Shown one piece after another: positions 1 through 8,900 of a DNA stretch of 17,041 nt. The DNA lies in assembly GCA_910579145.1 (NCBI GenBank), contig CAJTTQ010000013.1, positions 1-17,041 on the forward strand, read 5' to 3'. The position numbers were made by a program, and so were the translations under genes. The notes under the pieces were generated by a model. The model saw only the letters and a list, made by a program, of their open reading frames with translations. It made no database searches and was not told the origin of the DNA. Positions within the stretch are counted from its first letter, which is position 1, and each line of letters opens with the position of its first letter. The stretch is from an uncultured Eubacterium sp. (GTDB lineage Bacteria > Bacillota > Clostridia > Lachnospirales > Lachnospiraceae).

Positions 1-207
1 AAAATCGGGCCAAAGATCATGTCCCTCATGTGTGATGAAAAGATCTTTCCCCTGCTTCCGGTAAAGAAAGAATTGAAAGTCGTTTTAAGCGGTATTTACA
101 TCATGGACGTAAAGGGCTCCCGGAATATGCTGCTAAGTCCACAGGAAAAGCTTGGATTTTTCCAGCGGGCAAAATTGAAGGCGCTGCAAAAAGTCGGCCG
201 GAGCTAA
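1..207 (+). CDS. C-terminal end of an unrecognised protein (5' end outside window)
   Basis: The frame is open from the first base of the window to a TAA at 205-207, giving 68 residues. The first Met in this frame is at 19, but there is no convincing ribosome binding site before it and the frame stays open upstream, so I read this as the tail of a longer gene. The visible part is basic and mostly hydrophilic, ending in a Lys/Arg-rich stretch (QRAKLKALQKVGRS); no membrane segment or catalytic motif is visible. It converges on the cytidylate-kinase-like gene and shares the bidirectional terminator at 221-253. I do not recognise the family and assign no function. Confidence 0.6.
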   Translation, partial: KIGPKIMSLMCDEKIFPLLPVKKELKVVLSGIYIMDVKGSRNMLLSPQEKLGFFQRAKLKALQKVGRS

Positions 208-220
208 AAAAGCACACACC

Positions 221-253
221 AAAAAAAGAAACTCCTGCGGAGTTTCTTTTTTT
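221..253. terminator. Bidirectional intrinsic terminator
   Basis: A perfect 15-bp inverted repeat, 221-235 against 239-253, surrounds a 3-nt loop (TGC). The core GAAACTCC/GGAGTTTC is flanked by seven A on the left and seven T on the right, so each strand has a stem followed by a U-tract. It lies between two convergent genes (stops at 207 and 260) and can serve both. Confidence 0.93.
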
Positions 254-259
254 GATTTC

Positions 260-853
260 TCAGTTATTCCGGCTTTCGATATAGTGCTCGATCATCTTTA
301 CCGTTCCATCAAGTCCTAACCGGCTGCTGTTGATGCAGAGGTCATACCCTCTGGAATCGCCCCACCGATACGGGGAATAGCTGTTATGATAGTGTTTCCT
401 GTACCGGTCGTGCCGGTTCATCTTTGATACGGCATCACCGATGGATAAGTCAAATTTTTCACTTACCCGGGTCACTTTATCGTTTCGGTCAGCAAGAATG
501 AAGACCGAGATCAAATTCCCGTGATCTTTCAAAACCGTTTCTGAACACCGTCCAACGACGACGAACGACTCCCCGCTGTCTGCTTTCTTTTTCAAATATT
601 CAAACTGCAGTTCCGCCAGATGCTCTTCCATCGAATTGGAATGCCCCCGCACTTTTCTGGAAATAAGCGGGATTCTCGGTTTCTCGTCATAGTCTTCGAA
701 ATGCTCTGCCTTCAAACCTTTTTCCTCGGCAATTTCATCCAACATATTCCGATCATACATCGGGAGGTTCAAATCTTTGGCAATCTGTTCTGCTATCGCG
801 TGCCCGCCGCTTCCGTACTCGCGATTGATTGAAATAATGATCTGTTTTTCCAT
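260..853 (-). CDS. Cytidylate-kinase-like family protein
   Basis: A 197-residue P-loop protein. The N-terminus has a beta-strand (IIISINRE) followed by YGSGGHAIAEQIA, a nucleotide-binding loop of the GSGG type seen in the cytidylate kinase-like family (Cytidylate_kin2). Further on are YDRNMLDEIAEEKG, a VVVGRCSETVL stretch resembling the family's vGRcad segment, a lid-like region rich in R/K/H (MNRHDRYRKHYHNSYS) and YDLCINSSRLG, which matches the yDLciNss motif near the C-terminus. Family knowledge suggests phosphoryl transfer, but many members sit beside transporters and their substrate is unknown. I chose ATG at 853 because AGGAGG (862-867) is 8 nt away, whereas the ATG at 859 would have a 2-nt spacer. 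The gene starts 28 nt after the NhaD-like permease stop, so the two are very likely cotranscribed. Confidence 0.85.
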   Translation of the reverse strand: MEKQIIISINREYGSGGHAIAEQIAKDLNLPMYDRNMLDEIAEEKGLKAEHFEDYDEKPRIPLISRKVRGHSNSMEEHLAELQFEYLKKKADSGESFVVVGRCSETVLKDHGNLISVFILADRNDKVTRVSEKFDLSIGDAVSKMNRHDRYRKHYHNSYSPYRWGDSRGYDLCINSSRLGLDGTVKMIEHYIESRNN

Positions 854-881
854 CCGCATTCCCTCCTTTTATTTTAAACCA

Positions 882-2243
882 TTAACAGTAACGCGCAAAA
901 ATGATCAGCATGGAAACAGTCACCACAATGATCGTCGCCGGTGCTGCTGTCTTACAGTATTTGCCCCAGCTGATCGGATACCCATTTTTCAGTGCTACTG
1001 AAGTGCCAACTACATTCGCCGACGCCCCGATCGGAGTCGCGCTGCCACCGATATCGGTTCCCATCGACAGCGCCCAGGAAAGCGTATCCAGATCGACGCC
1101 CGGCTGTGTCATCGCGAGACTCCTGACAACAGGAATCATCGTCGCCGCAAACGGAATATTGTCCACAAAAGCGCTTGCAATCGCCGAGAGCCAGATTATG
1201 ATCGCCACCATCAGCATCAGATTTCCGCCGCTGATCTTTCCGATAAATCCTGCTATGATCTCCAATACACCCGTCTGCTCCAATCCACCTACTACCATAA
1301 ATAAACCAATGAAGAAAAGAAGCGTCTTGTAGTCCACCTTTTTCAAAAGCTCTAACGCAAAACTTCCCGCTGTGATAAGTGTGACGACCGCGATCACCGC
1401 ACCGATAAACGCAACCGTCAGACCTGTCTGGGCATGTGTCACAAGCATGACGACCGCGCATCCGAAAATGACACAGCTCGTCGCAAATTCACGTTTGCTC
1501 GTGATCGCAGCTTTCGGATCTGGAAGCACCGACGGATCCACTTTCTCATTTCCCTCACGCATCAACTCTTTACGATATGCGAGATAGAAGTAAATAATGA
1601 CAATAATCAGGCTGATACCGGCGATCACACCCGTATTACTGAGGAAATCCCAAAAGGAATACCCGAGCGATGTACCGATGATGATATTCGGCGGATCCCC
1701 GCACATCGTCGCCGAGCCGCCCAGATTCGCACAGAAAATTTCTGACAGGATCATCGGGACCGGGTCGATCTTTAACAGTTTCGCCAACTCCACCGTAACG
1801 GCCGCCAAAAACAAAATAACCGTAATACTGTCGATAAACATAGCCAGAACAGACGACATAAGCATAAACGCGATAAAAAGCGGTATCGGCTTATAATGCA
1901 CAAGCTTCGCCAGCCTCATACAGAGCCACTGGAAAAATCCCGCTTTTGCCATACCCTCGACCATGATCATCATACCCGCGATAAATATGATCGTTGACCA
2001 GTTGATCCCGCTGGATGACTCCCCGGACTCCTTTGCCACATACCAGAAATCTACCGTAAAAATACTTTGCAGATTCAGGGTATCAATGACTGCATCTATG
2101 CTGCGCATTCCAAAACCGAACACAAGAAGCAGCGTCAAGATACCGCAGCCGATCGTGATATTCTGCCGTTCAAAATGCTCCATCACGATCATAATAAACA
2201 TAACAACAAAAATCACCAACGCCAAAATCTGTGCAATCGTCAT
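882..2243 (-). CDS. ArsB/NhaD-family ion permease
   Basis: A 453-residue integral membrane protein with about 10-12 hydrophobic segments spread over its length. Recognisable ArsB/NhaD (IT superfamily) signatures are GMMIMVEGMAKAGFFQWL in the N-terminal half, FIDSITVILFLAAVTVEL, SEIFCANLGGSATMCGDPPN (re-entrant-loop type motif) and, in the C-terminal repeat, FVDNIPFAATMIPVV and GGSATPIGASANVVGTS. The duplicated N/D-rich motifs fit the inverted-repeat architecture of the family. Members are Na+/H+ antiporters, arsenite permeases or anion carriers; no arsenic-resistance neighbour (arsR, arsA) is seen, so an NhaD-like Na+/H+ or organic-anion role is more likely. The ATG at 2243 is preceded by TAGGAGGAT at a usable distance; an in-frame TTG at 2252 is only 1 nt from AGGAGG. 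It has its own promoter (2323-2350) and leads the kinase-like gene. Confidence 0.9.
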   Translation of the reverse strand: MTIAQILALVIFVVMFIMIVMEHFERQNITIGCGILTLLLVFGFGMRSIDAVIDTLNLQSIFTVDFWYVAKESGESSSGINWSTIIFIAGMMIMVEGMAKAGFFQWLCMRLAKLVHYKPIPLFIAFMLMSSVLAMFIDSITVILFLAAVTVELAKLLKIDPVPMILSEIFCANLGGSATMCGDPPNIIIGTSLGYSFWDFLSNTGVIAGISLIIVIIYFYLAYRKELMREGNEKVDPSVLPDPKAAITSKREFATSCVIFGCAVVMLVTHAQTGLTVAFIGAVIAVVTLITAGSFALELLKKVDYKTLLFFIGLFMVVGGLEQTGVLEIIAGFIGKISGGNLMLMVAIIIWLSAIASAFVDNIPFAATMIPVVRSLAMTQPGVDLDTLSWALSMGTDIGGSATPIGASANVVGTSVALKNGYPISWGKYCKTAAPATIIVVTVSMLIIFARYC

Positions 2244-2322
2244 TGCTATCAATCCTCCTATACTGAATACCGTCTCCCCTTTTCCTTTATGTAAAACGAT
2301 ATTTACTTTTTATCCGTACTTT

Positions 2323-2350
2323 ATAATAGCACCCATGTTCACAAATGCAA
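2323..2350 (-). promoter_or_regulatory. SigmaA-type extended -10 promoter for the NhaD-like permease
   Basis: On the - strand the hexamer TTGCAT (2345-2350) lies 16 nt before TATTAT (2323-2328), which is preceded by TGC (extended -10). It is about 80 nt upstream of the permease start and just downstream of the putP stop. A short inverted repeat TGCAA/TTGCA (2346-2350, 2359-2363) overlaps the -35 and could be an operator, though it is only 5 bp. Confidence 0.5.
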
Positions 2351-2375
2351 CTGGCAATTTGCACATATTTTTTCT

Positions 2376-3908
2376 CTAATTTTCATTATTTTTGTATAAA
2401 AGGCTCTTTTCAAATTCGTCTAAAATTTCCTGTGACGGCGCTTTCGTTGCCAGACTGAATATGACAATACACAGCAGGCTGATGATAAAGCCGACAAGAA
2501 GCGAATAAATGCCCGTCGCCGCATAGATCGTCTGACCATTTACGAGCGGCAGGTAATCCCATATGATGACTGTTAATCCACCGGATACGATACCGGCAAC
2601 CGCACCGGCAAAATTCGTCCTCTTCCAAAACAGTGAGCAGACGACGATCGGCCCGAATGCGGAACCGAGGCCGGCCCACGCGTCCGATACGAGCCCCATG
2701 ATACTGCTGTCCGGATCCCATGCAATAAAGAACGCCAGTACCGCCACGACGATCACAGTGATCCGGCTTACTTTCAAAACTGTCTGATCCGATGATTTTG
2801 GTTTCAGTACATTTTTATAAATGTCTTTGGAGACAGAAGAAGCACAGACCAAGAGCTGGGAATCCGCGGTGGACATGATCGCGGCCAGTATACCGCAGAG
2901 AAACAGTCCCCCGACAAACGGCAGCGCGAGGTTTTCATTAAATACCGTATTGATCAGTTTGATAAATACGCTCTCCGCATCACCCGCTTCCAAAACCGGC
3001 GCCAGGAACGCACGCCCGACCACACCGATGACGCACGCCATCACAAGTGAAAGGAAAACCCATACAATCGCGATAACACTAGATTTTTTCAGTTCCTTCT
3101 CATTTTTTACCGCCATAAACCTTACCAGGATATGGGGCATTCCGCAATATCCAAGTCCCCAGGCAAGCTGTGATAAAATATCAACAAACGAATACGGTTT
3201 TCCGCCATTTGAGAAAAGGCTCATATAATCGCTGTAATTGACACCGGTAGCTGTAAGGCGTTCCACAAAATCCCCGCTGATCGTTCCATATGCTACCAGC
3301 GGCACGACCAGGAGCCCGACCAGCATGAGCATTCCCTGGATAAAATCCGTCGTACACACGGCGAGAAACCCGCCCAAAAACGTGTAAACGAGGATCACCG
3401 CCGCTCCGATCCCGAGCGCCAGATGATAATCTACACCAAATACCGTGTGAAACAGCTTCCCGCCCGAGGCGAGTGCCGAAGCCGTGTACACGAGGAAAAA
3501 AATGACGATCACAATAGATGATATGAACAGGAGAATCCGTTTTTTATCATGATAACGGTTTTCCAAAAATTCTGGAAGCGTTAGGGAATTTTTTGCTACG
3601 ATCGTATACCGCCTGAGCCGTTTCGAGATCAGGAGCCAGTTTGCTACCGTCCCGAGAAACAGGCCAATGGCAATCCACGCCTGTCCGGTCCCCAATGCGT
3701 AAATAGAACCCGGCAGTCCCATCAAAAGCCACCCACTCATATCGGATGCCTGCGCTGACAGGGCAGCCACCCATCCATTCAAACCACGTCCACCTAAGAA
3801 ATAATCTTCCGTACTGTTCGTTTTCTTCATCGACAATATACCGATCACAACCATTAACATCAGGTATGCGATAAACGCAGACAGCACGATCACTGAATCT
3901 GTTGACAT
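2376..3908 (-). CDS. putP: Sodium/proline symporter PutP
   Basis: A 510-residue solute:sodium symporter (SSS) of normal family length with about 13 membrane segments. It aligns by eye with E. coli PutP along the N-terminal half: EDYFLGGRGL, ALSAQASDMSGWLLMGLPGS, TLPEFLENRY, ILLFISSIVIVIFFLVYTAS and YTFLGGFLAVCTTDFIQG. Asp56 and Ser58 in ASDMSG match the Na+-site residues Asp55 and Ser57 known in E. coli PutP. LAAIMSTADSQLLVCAS in the C-terminal half is the SSS signature region. The predicted role is Na+-coupled proline uptake at the cytoplasmic membrane. No proline dehydrogenase is nearby, so proline could serve as osmolyte, nitrogen source or Stickland substrate. The ATG at 3908 has AGGAGG 5 nt upstream. 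The gene is divergent from the nucleoside phosphorylase and lies upstream of the NhaD-like gene on the same strand, with no clear terminator between. Confidence 0.95.
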   Translation of the reverse strand: MSTDSVIVLSAFIAYLMLMVVIGILSMKKTNSTEDYFLGGRGLNGWVAALSAQASDMSGWLLMGLPGSIYALGTGQAWIAIGLFLGTVANWLLISKRLRRYTIVAKNSLTLPEFLENRYHDKKRILLFISSIVIVIFFLVYTASALASGGKLFHTVFGVDYHLALGIGAAVILVYTFLGGFLAVCTTDFIQGMLMLVGLLVVPLVAYGTISGDFVERLTATGVNYSDYMSLFSNGGKPYSFVDILSQLAWGLGYCGMPHILVRFMAVKNEKELKKSSVIAIVWVFLSLVMACVIGVVGRAFLAPVLEAGDAESVFIKLINTVFNENLALPFVGGLFLCGILAAIMSTADSQLLVCASSVSKDIYKNVLKPKSSDQTVLKVSRITVIVVAVLAFFIAWDPDSSIMGLVSDAWAGLGSAFGPIVVCSLFWKRTNFAGAVAGIVSGGLTVIIWDYLPLVNGQTIYAATGIYSLLVGFIISLLCIVIFSLATKAPSQEILDEFEKSLLYKNNEN

Positions 3909-3943
3909 AAAATCCTCCTACTTTCGTTATGTATTTTAAGAGT

Positions 3944-3972
3944 ATTCTACCATATTTTCCGGTTTTATGCTA
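3944..3972 (-). promoter_or_regulatory. Candidate putP promoter
   Basis: On the - strand TAGAAT (3944-3949) is a good -10, 17 nt after a poor -35 candidate TAGCAT (3967-3972). It is about 35 nt upstream of the putP start and overlaps the extended -10 of the divergent nucleoside phosphorylase promoter. Confidence 0.4.
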
Positions 3973-3976
3973 TACT
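3968..3976 (+). promoter_or_regulatory. Extended -10 promoter for the nucleoside phosphorylase
   Basis: TGCTATACT gives an extended -10 (TGn plus TATACT, 5 of 6 bases), 53 nt before the ATG at 4030. No good -35 lies 17 nt upstream (TACCAT), as is common for extended -10 promoters. It overlaps the -35 region of the putP promoter on the other strand. Confidence 0.5.
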
Positions 3977-4029
3977 TAATTCAAGACAACAAAGCAGATG
4001 CCTATTATGGCTAAGAAATGGGGGATTTT

Positions 4030-5334
4030 ATGGAACGGTTCGTGGATTTGATCCATAAGAAAAAACTTGGCAGGGAGCTTTCCGGCAGCGAGATCTCATA
4101 TATGGTCGAGGGGTATTGCAATGGCAGCATCCCCGATTACCAAATGTCGGCCATGCTTATGGCTATCTGTTTTACCGGGATGAACGACCGTGAACTCACG
4201 GCGCTGACACTGGCGATGCGGGATTCCGGTTCTGTCAGCGACTTATCTCCGATCAGGGGCATCAAGGTTGACAAACACAGCACAGGCGGCGTCGGTGATA
4301 AAACGACACTGATCATCGGCCCTGTTGCCGCGGCATGCGGGATACCTGTCGCGAAGATGAGCGGCCGCGGCCTCGGATTTACGGGCGGGACGATCGACAA
4401 ACTCGAATCCATCCCAGGCTTGCGCACCGATCTGTCAGCGGCAGAATTTTTCCAGGCGGTACACAACGCCGGCATATGCGTGAACGGACAGACCGACGAT
4501 CTTGCACCCGCGGACAAACGGATCTACGCGCTGCGCGATGTGACTGCCACCGTCGAAAGTATTCCCCTGATCGCCGCCTCGATCATGAGCAAAAAACTGG
4601 CGGCCGGGAGCGATAAGATCCTGCTGGACGTGACAACTGGAAACGGCGCTTTTATAAAGGATTATGAACAGTCACTAGCTCTGGCACGGAAAATGGTAGC
4701 GATCGGAACGAATGCCGGGAAACAGACTGTCGCACAGCTGACTTCGATGGATGAACCTCTCGGTTTCGCGATCGGAAATAATCTGGAAGTAAAAGAAGCG
4801 ATCGACGCCCTGCACGGAAACGGCCCGGACGATCTGATGCGTGTCTGCGATACGCTGGCGGCACATATGATCTCACTCGGGAAAGAGATCCCCTTTAAAC
4901 AGGCGGAAACGGAAGCAAAGGGCGCGATCAAGAGCGGCAGGGCGTGGGAAGTGTTTCTTTCCATGGTGGAGCAACAGGGCGGCGACACATCTTATATGGA
5001 ACACCCGGAAAAGCTGCCCGCCGCGCCAGTCACAATCGAGTACCGGGCAAAGGAAGATGGGTATATTACTTCGATGGATACCGAGGGATTCGGCGTGGCC
5101 GCCGGGTTACTTGGGGCGGGCAGGAGCCGGAAGGATGATCCGATTGATTTTAGCGCCGGCATCGTTCTCCGGCATAAGATCAATGATCTTGTACAGAGGG
5201 GAGATGTATTGGCGACACTGCATACGTCGAAAAAAGAACTGGCAGAAGCGGCGGCAGGGCTGCTGGATGGCTGCTACGGGTTTTCGGACAGGGAAACGGA
5301 GCCGGTGAAACTGATCGGGGATGTCGTCAGGTGA
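4030..5334 (+). CDS. Pyrimidine-nucleoside (thymidine) phosphorylase
   Basis: A 434-residue cytosolic enzyme of the usual length for this family, splitting pyrimidine nucleosides with phosphate into base and (deoxy)ribose 1-phosphate for salvage. It reads along B. subtilis Pdp: DLIHKKKLGRELS at the start, GSIPDYQMSA, the phosphate-binding motif KVDKHSTGGVGDK (residues 79-91), AKMSGRGLGFTGGTIDKLE, APADKRIYALRDVTATV, SIPLIAASIMSKKLAAG, LDVTTGNGAF, GFAIGNNLEVKEAI and the C-terminal domain motif GAGRSRKDDPID. Whether it prefers thymidine (deoA type) or accepts uridine (pdp type) cannot be settled by eye, so I give no symbol. I chose the ATG at 4030 because GGGGGA precedes it by 4 nt; the ATG at 4018 has no site. 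It appears monocistronic, with hairpins downstream at 5356-5416. Confidence 0.95.
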   Translation: MERFVDLIHKKKLGRELSGSEISYMVEGYCNGSIPDYQMSAMLMAICFTGMNDRELTALTLAMRDSGSVSDLSPIRGIKVDKHSTGGVGDKTTLIIGPVAAACGIPVAKMSGRGLGFTGGTIDKLESIPGLRTDLSAAEFFQAVHNAGICVNGQTDDLAPADKRIYALRDVTATVESIPLIAASIMSKKLAAGSDKILLDVTTGNGAFIKDYEQSLALARKMVAIGTNAGKQTVAQLTSMDEPLGFAIGNNLEVKEAIDALHGNGPDDLMRVCDTLAAHMISLGKEIPFKQAETEAKGAIKSGRAWEVFLSMVEQQGGDTSYMEHPEKLPAAPVTIEYRAKEDGYITSMDTEGFGVAAGLLGAGRSRKDDPIDFSAGIVLRHKINDLVQRGDVLATLHTSKKELAEAAAGLLDGCYGFSDRETEPVKLIGDVVR

Positions 5335-5355
5335 CGGGGGCAGCCAGCCAAAAAC

Positions 5356-5388
5356 CGTTAGAAGGGGTTTTTACAACCCCTTCTAACG
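5356..5388. terminator. Perfect 14-bp hairpin after the nucleoside phosphorylase
   Basis: CGTTAGAAGGGGTT (5356-5369) and AACCCCTTCTAACG (5375-5388) pair perfectly around a 5-nt loop. It starts 21 nt after the stop at 5334 and is the natural terminator candidate for that gene. On the + strand, however, it is followed by ACTAGAAC and not by a T-run; the T-run (GTTTTTGG) is on the - strand side, so orientation is uncertain. Confidence 0.65.
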
Positions 5389-5399
5389 ACTAGAACATA

Positions 5400-5416
5400 G
5401 GCGTTTGCGAAACGCC
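5400..5416. repeat. Second small perfect hairpin
   Basis: GGCGTTT (5400-5406) and AAACGCC (5410-5416) form a 7-bp stem with a GCG loop, 11 nt after the larger hairpin. It could stabilise the 3' end of the upstream transcript, or mark the edge of the transposase remnant that follows. No T-run follows. Confidence 0.5.
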
Positions 5417-5463
5417 ATAAGCCGCATAAATATGGCATATTTTTTTGCTAAAAAACCACTTGA

Positions 5464-5748
5464 AAAACCCATCGTGAGTGCACGTGTGGATCCCCTTGTA
5501 CAACATCAACCTGCGGCAGAATGGTTCATATTTATCCTGAAAAAGATCTTCGTGCATATCCCGGTATTCTTCGTGGAACCGAGGAATGGGATAACAAATA
5601 CAAAACGTTTCATGCGGATTTTATTCTCGCAGAAATTACTTAACTTATTACTGTTATCCTTGCAGACAAAATTCATCACCATGAATACATTCACAGCTAC
5701 AGCATAACTACCCATACCTCTTTGATCAGTGAATCCATATACCCATAA
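5464..5748 (+). pseudogene. Decayed transposase C-terminal remnant
   Basis: Reading the frame beginning at 5464 gives CGRMVHIYPEKDLRAYPGI, then LRGTEEWDNKYKT, then directly HADFILAEIT, a TAA at 5641-5643, and in the same frame LITVILADKIHHHEYIHS. From memory, transposases common in Lachnospiraceae have GR..hiYPe.DLR.YPGI.RGT.EW...YK, followed by a segment with RT.VE..INhFK, then lhADl.LAGITQLITVILADKIH.H.YIRSLKPLIA near the C-terminus. This copy has lost the middle segment after YKT, which should carry the last catalytic acidic residue, and has a stop where Gln (CAA to TAA) would be expected. No N-terminal half and no terminal repeats were found. The element family was not assigned; confidence concerns the transposase origin. 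Confidence 0.65.
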
Positions 5749-5854
5749 ACTGCCATTAGCAAATGTCATTGACCCTCATCTGCTCCCTCTGTCAAGAAAC
5801 AGTTAACCTTGCGTTTATGCGCCAAAATGAAACAGAACATGTCCCATTATCCTC

Positions 5855-5883
5855 TTCAAAAATGAAACATCTGCATGTATAAT
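5855..5883 (+). promoter_or_regulatory. SigmaA-type promoter for the GH95 gene
   Basis: TTCAAA (5855-5860) and a perfect TATAAT (5878-5883) are separated by 17 nt. The transcript would have a leader of roughly 55-60 nt before the ATG at 5947. No catabolite-repression (cre) box matching the consensus was seen between the promoter and the gene. Confidence 0.6.
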
Positions 5884-5946
5884 AAACGTTAAGGACAAAT
5901 TAAAAAAATGGTCACATAACCATCGGAAGGTAAGGAGAGAATGCTT

Positions 5947-8900
5947 ATGAAAGTCAAAGAAAACAAAAAATTCATGCGATATGGCAGACGAATGGTAAGC
6001 TGTTTTCTTTTCGGCGCGCTGGCACTATCGAGCATCCCGTTTTCGGGAAACACGAAAGGAGGCCGTCCATTGAACATATCTTATGCGAAAAGCCGGCAGA
6101 CACCACCGCTGCAGCTCCAATACGATGAACCAGCCAAAGACTGGGAATCCCAGGCGCTGCCGATCGGCAACGGAAGAATCGGCGCCATGGTATTTGGCGA
6201 CGTGGGTAATGAAAAGATTCAGGTAAATGAAGAAACCCTCTGGTCCGGCGGCCCGGGCGCCAATGCTTCCTATGCCGGCGGCGACAACTCCCATTCGAAA
6301 GAAGAGGTGCATACCGCCCTCCAAAACGTTCGGAAATCCATACAGGACATGGTAAATGAATTTTCCGAAAAAAAAGCCGCTCACTTTGACGACAATGGAA
6401 AACTGGTCACTCAAAATTATACCGATCTGCTGAGCGATTCCTCATTTTCCAAAAACCTGAACATGTTAAAAGGCGAAAAGAACAATTTTGGATCCTATCA
6501 AACACTCGGCAATATCCGGATCACTGACCGGACTTCAGCTTCTGACACTGAATACAGCGATTACTTGCGCAAAACAGATCTTGACAACAGTATTGGCTCG
6601 GTACACTACGTATCAAACGGCATCACATTCGACAGGGAGTATTTTGTCAGCAACCCATCAAACGTACTTGTGATAAAACTTACGGCAGATCAGCCGGGCG
6701 CCATTACAAAAGATTTTTCTCTGGAATCCGAGCAGCGCAAAAAAGAGATTTTTGTCAATGAAGAACAGGCGACTGTCACCATGACAGGACAACCCTCTGA
6801 CCAAAAAGACAATGGACTAAAGTTCGCCCAGCAGATCAAAATCCTCACGGAAGGCGGAACCGTGCAAAAATCGTCCGATACTGCTCTGTCCGTCGAAGGG
6901 GCGGATTCCGTCACTGTCATCATGGGTGCCGCTACGAATTATCAGGTGGATGCCTCCGGCACGACCTACGATTATTTTAAGCCAGGTGAACCACTTGACG
7001 ATGTCGAACAAACGATATCGGCGGCCGTCGAAAAGGGGTATGACTCGATACGGGAGGAACACATCAACGATTATAAAAATTTATTTGACCGCGTAACACT
7101 GAATTTAAACGTTCCCCAGATGCCGGATAAAATGACCGATGATCTGCTTGCCGCGTATGGGAAAGAGAACACCACCGAGGAAGACCGCTATCTGGAAATG
7201 CTGTTTTACCAGTACGGGAGATATCTCCTGATATCCAGTTCCCGGGAGAACAGCGTGCTCCCCGCCAACCTGCAGGGAATCTGGGCGCAGGGACTCTCGC
7301 CGTCATGGGATTCCGATTTCCACACCAACATTAACCTGCAGATGAATTACTGGCTTGCGGAACAGACAAATCTGACCGAGTGCCACACAGCAGTGATCCA
7401 TTACATAAACAGTCTGGTGGAAAAAGGGAAAGTAACGGCAAAAAAATATTACTGCCAGCAGGACGGATCCGATGTGCGCGGCTGGGTGATCCACCACGAA
7501 AACAATATATGGGGAAATACCAGTCCCAGCAATTACACGACGGCTTTCTATTTTCCAGCGGCTGCCGCTTGGATGTGCCAGGACATCTGGGACAAATACC
7601 AGTTTAACAGCGACAAAGACTTCTTAACGGAAAATTTCGATACGATGCTGCAGGCGGCGCTGTTCTGGGTCGATAATTTGTGGAAAGATGAGCGCGACGG
7701 GACACTGGTCGCAAATCCGTCCTACTCACCGGAACACGGCGTTTTTTCCCTTGGATGCACGAGCGACCAGGCCATCATCTGGGAATTGTTTGAAGAAGTA
7801 AAACTTGCCAGTGAGGTTCTCGGGAAAGATAATGATCCTGAGATCAGGGAAATCACCGAAACACAGAAGAAATTGTATATGCCGAAAGCAGACCGCCTGG
7901 GCGGGCAGCTGGCGGAGTGGAAAGATGAAACTACCCTTGAAGTTACGAACTCAGATAAACACCGGCATCAGAACCATGTCTCGATCCTCCACCCCGGCAC
8001 ATATGTCTCAGCCGGACGGTCTGACTGGGACGATGAAATGCTTGAGGCGATCCGGGTTACACTGGAAAAGCGAGGTGACGGCGGTACCGGCTGGAGCAAG
8101 GCATGGAAAATCAATATGTGGGCGAGGATGCGGGATGGCGACCGGGCCAAAAAACTTTTGAGCGAACAGCTCACCGGCTCCACCCTGAAAAATTTGTTTG
8201 ACACTCATCCGCCCTATCAGATCGATGGTAATTTCGGCGCCGTATCCGGCATCACGGAAATGCTCCTGCAAAGTCAGGGCGATGCGATCGAACCACTAGC
8301 TGCCCTTCCTCCCGACTGGGATACTGGTTCCATCAGCGGCGTCAAGGCAAGAGGGAATTTTGAACTGGATCTCGCCTGGGAAAATGGCAGTCTGAACGAA
8401 TGCCGGATCACGTCCCACAGCGGGAACTCATGCAAAATAAAGTATAAGAAAATCGGCAGCCTGAATGTATATGACGAGACAAATAAGCGGTATGTAAACG
8501 CGGAAACATCTGGTGATACCCTTTCATTTCCGACAACAGCCGGGACTGTATATGTCCTAACCAGCGACACGGCCCTGCCGGTCGTAACCTCACCTCCTTC
8601 TGATGAGCCGTCTGTTTCGCCAAACGACACATCGTCATCGGCCGCGCCGACTCCTGACACGCAAAAGGTGTCTGGCGGCAAGGACAAAAAAACTCTGAAA
8701 ATCGGCTCTACGGTGGAACAGAAAGGTATGACATATAAAGTCACATCCAAAACGGCTGTTCAGTTAAAAAAAGTGGCCTCGTCAAAGAAAACCCTTGTGA
8801 TACCAAATACGATTACTGCGGCAGGCAAAAAGTATTCGGTAACTTCCATCGCGAATAACGCTTGTTCCGGCCGAAACATAACAAAAGTCACTATAAGCAA

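Noticed and set aside
952..1461. 169-codon - strand frame inside the NhaD-like gene
   Set aside because: It is a frame-shifted shadow of the permease, rich in Cys, Asp and Arg from out-of-frame membrane codons, with no independent start signal.
2346..2363. TGCAA/TTGCA inverted repeat near the permease promoter as an operator
   Set aside because: Only 5 bp per arm in AT-rich DNA; chance occurrence is likely, so it is only mentioned with the promoter.
5506..5769. 87-codon open frame on the - strand
   Set aside because: It is antisense to the transposase remnant, has no recognisable domain and no ribosome site; the + strand reading explains the bases better.
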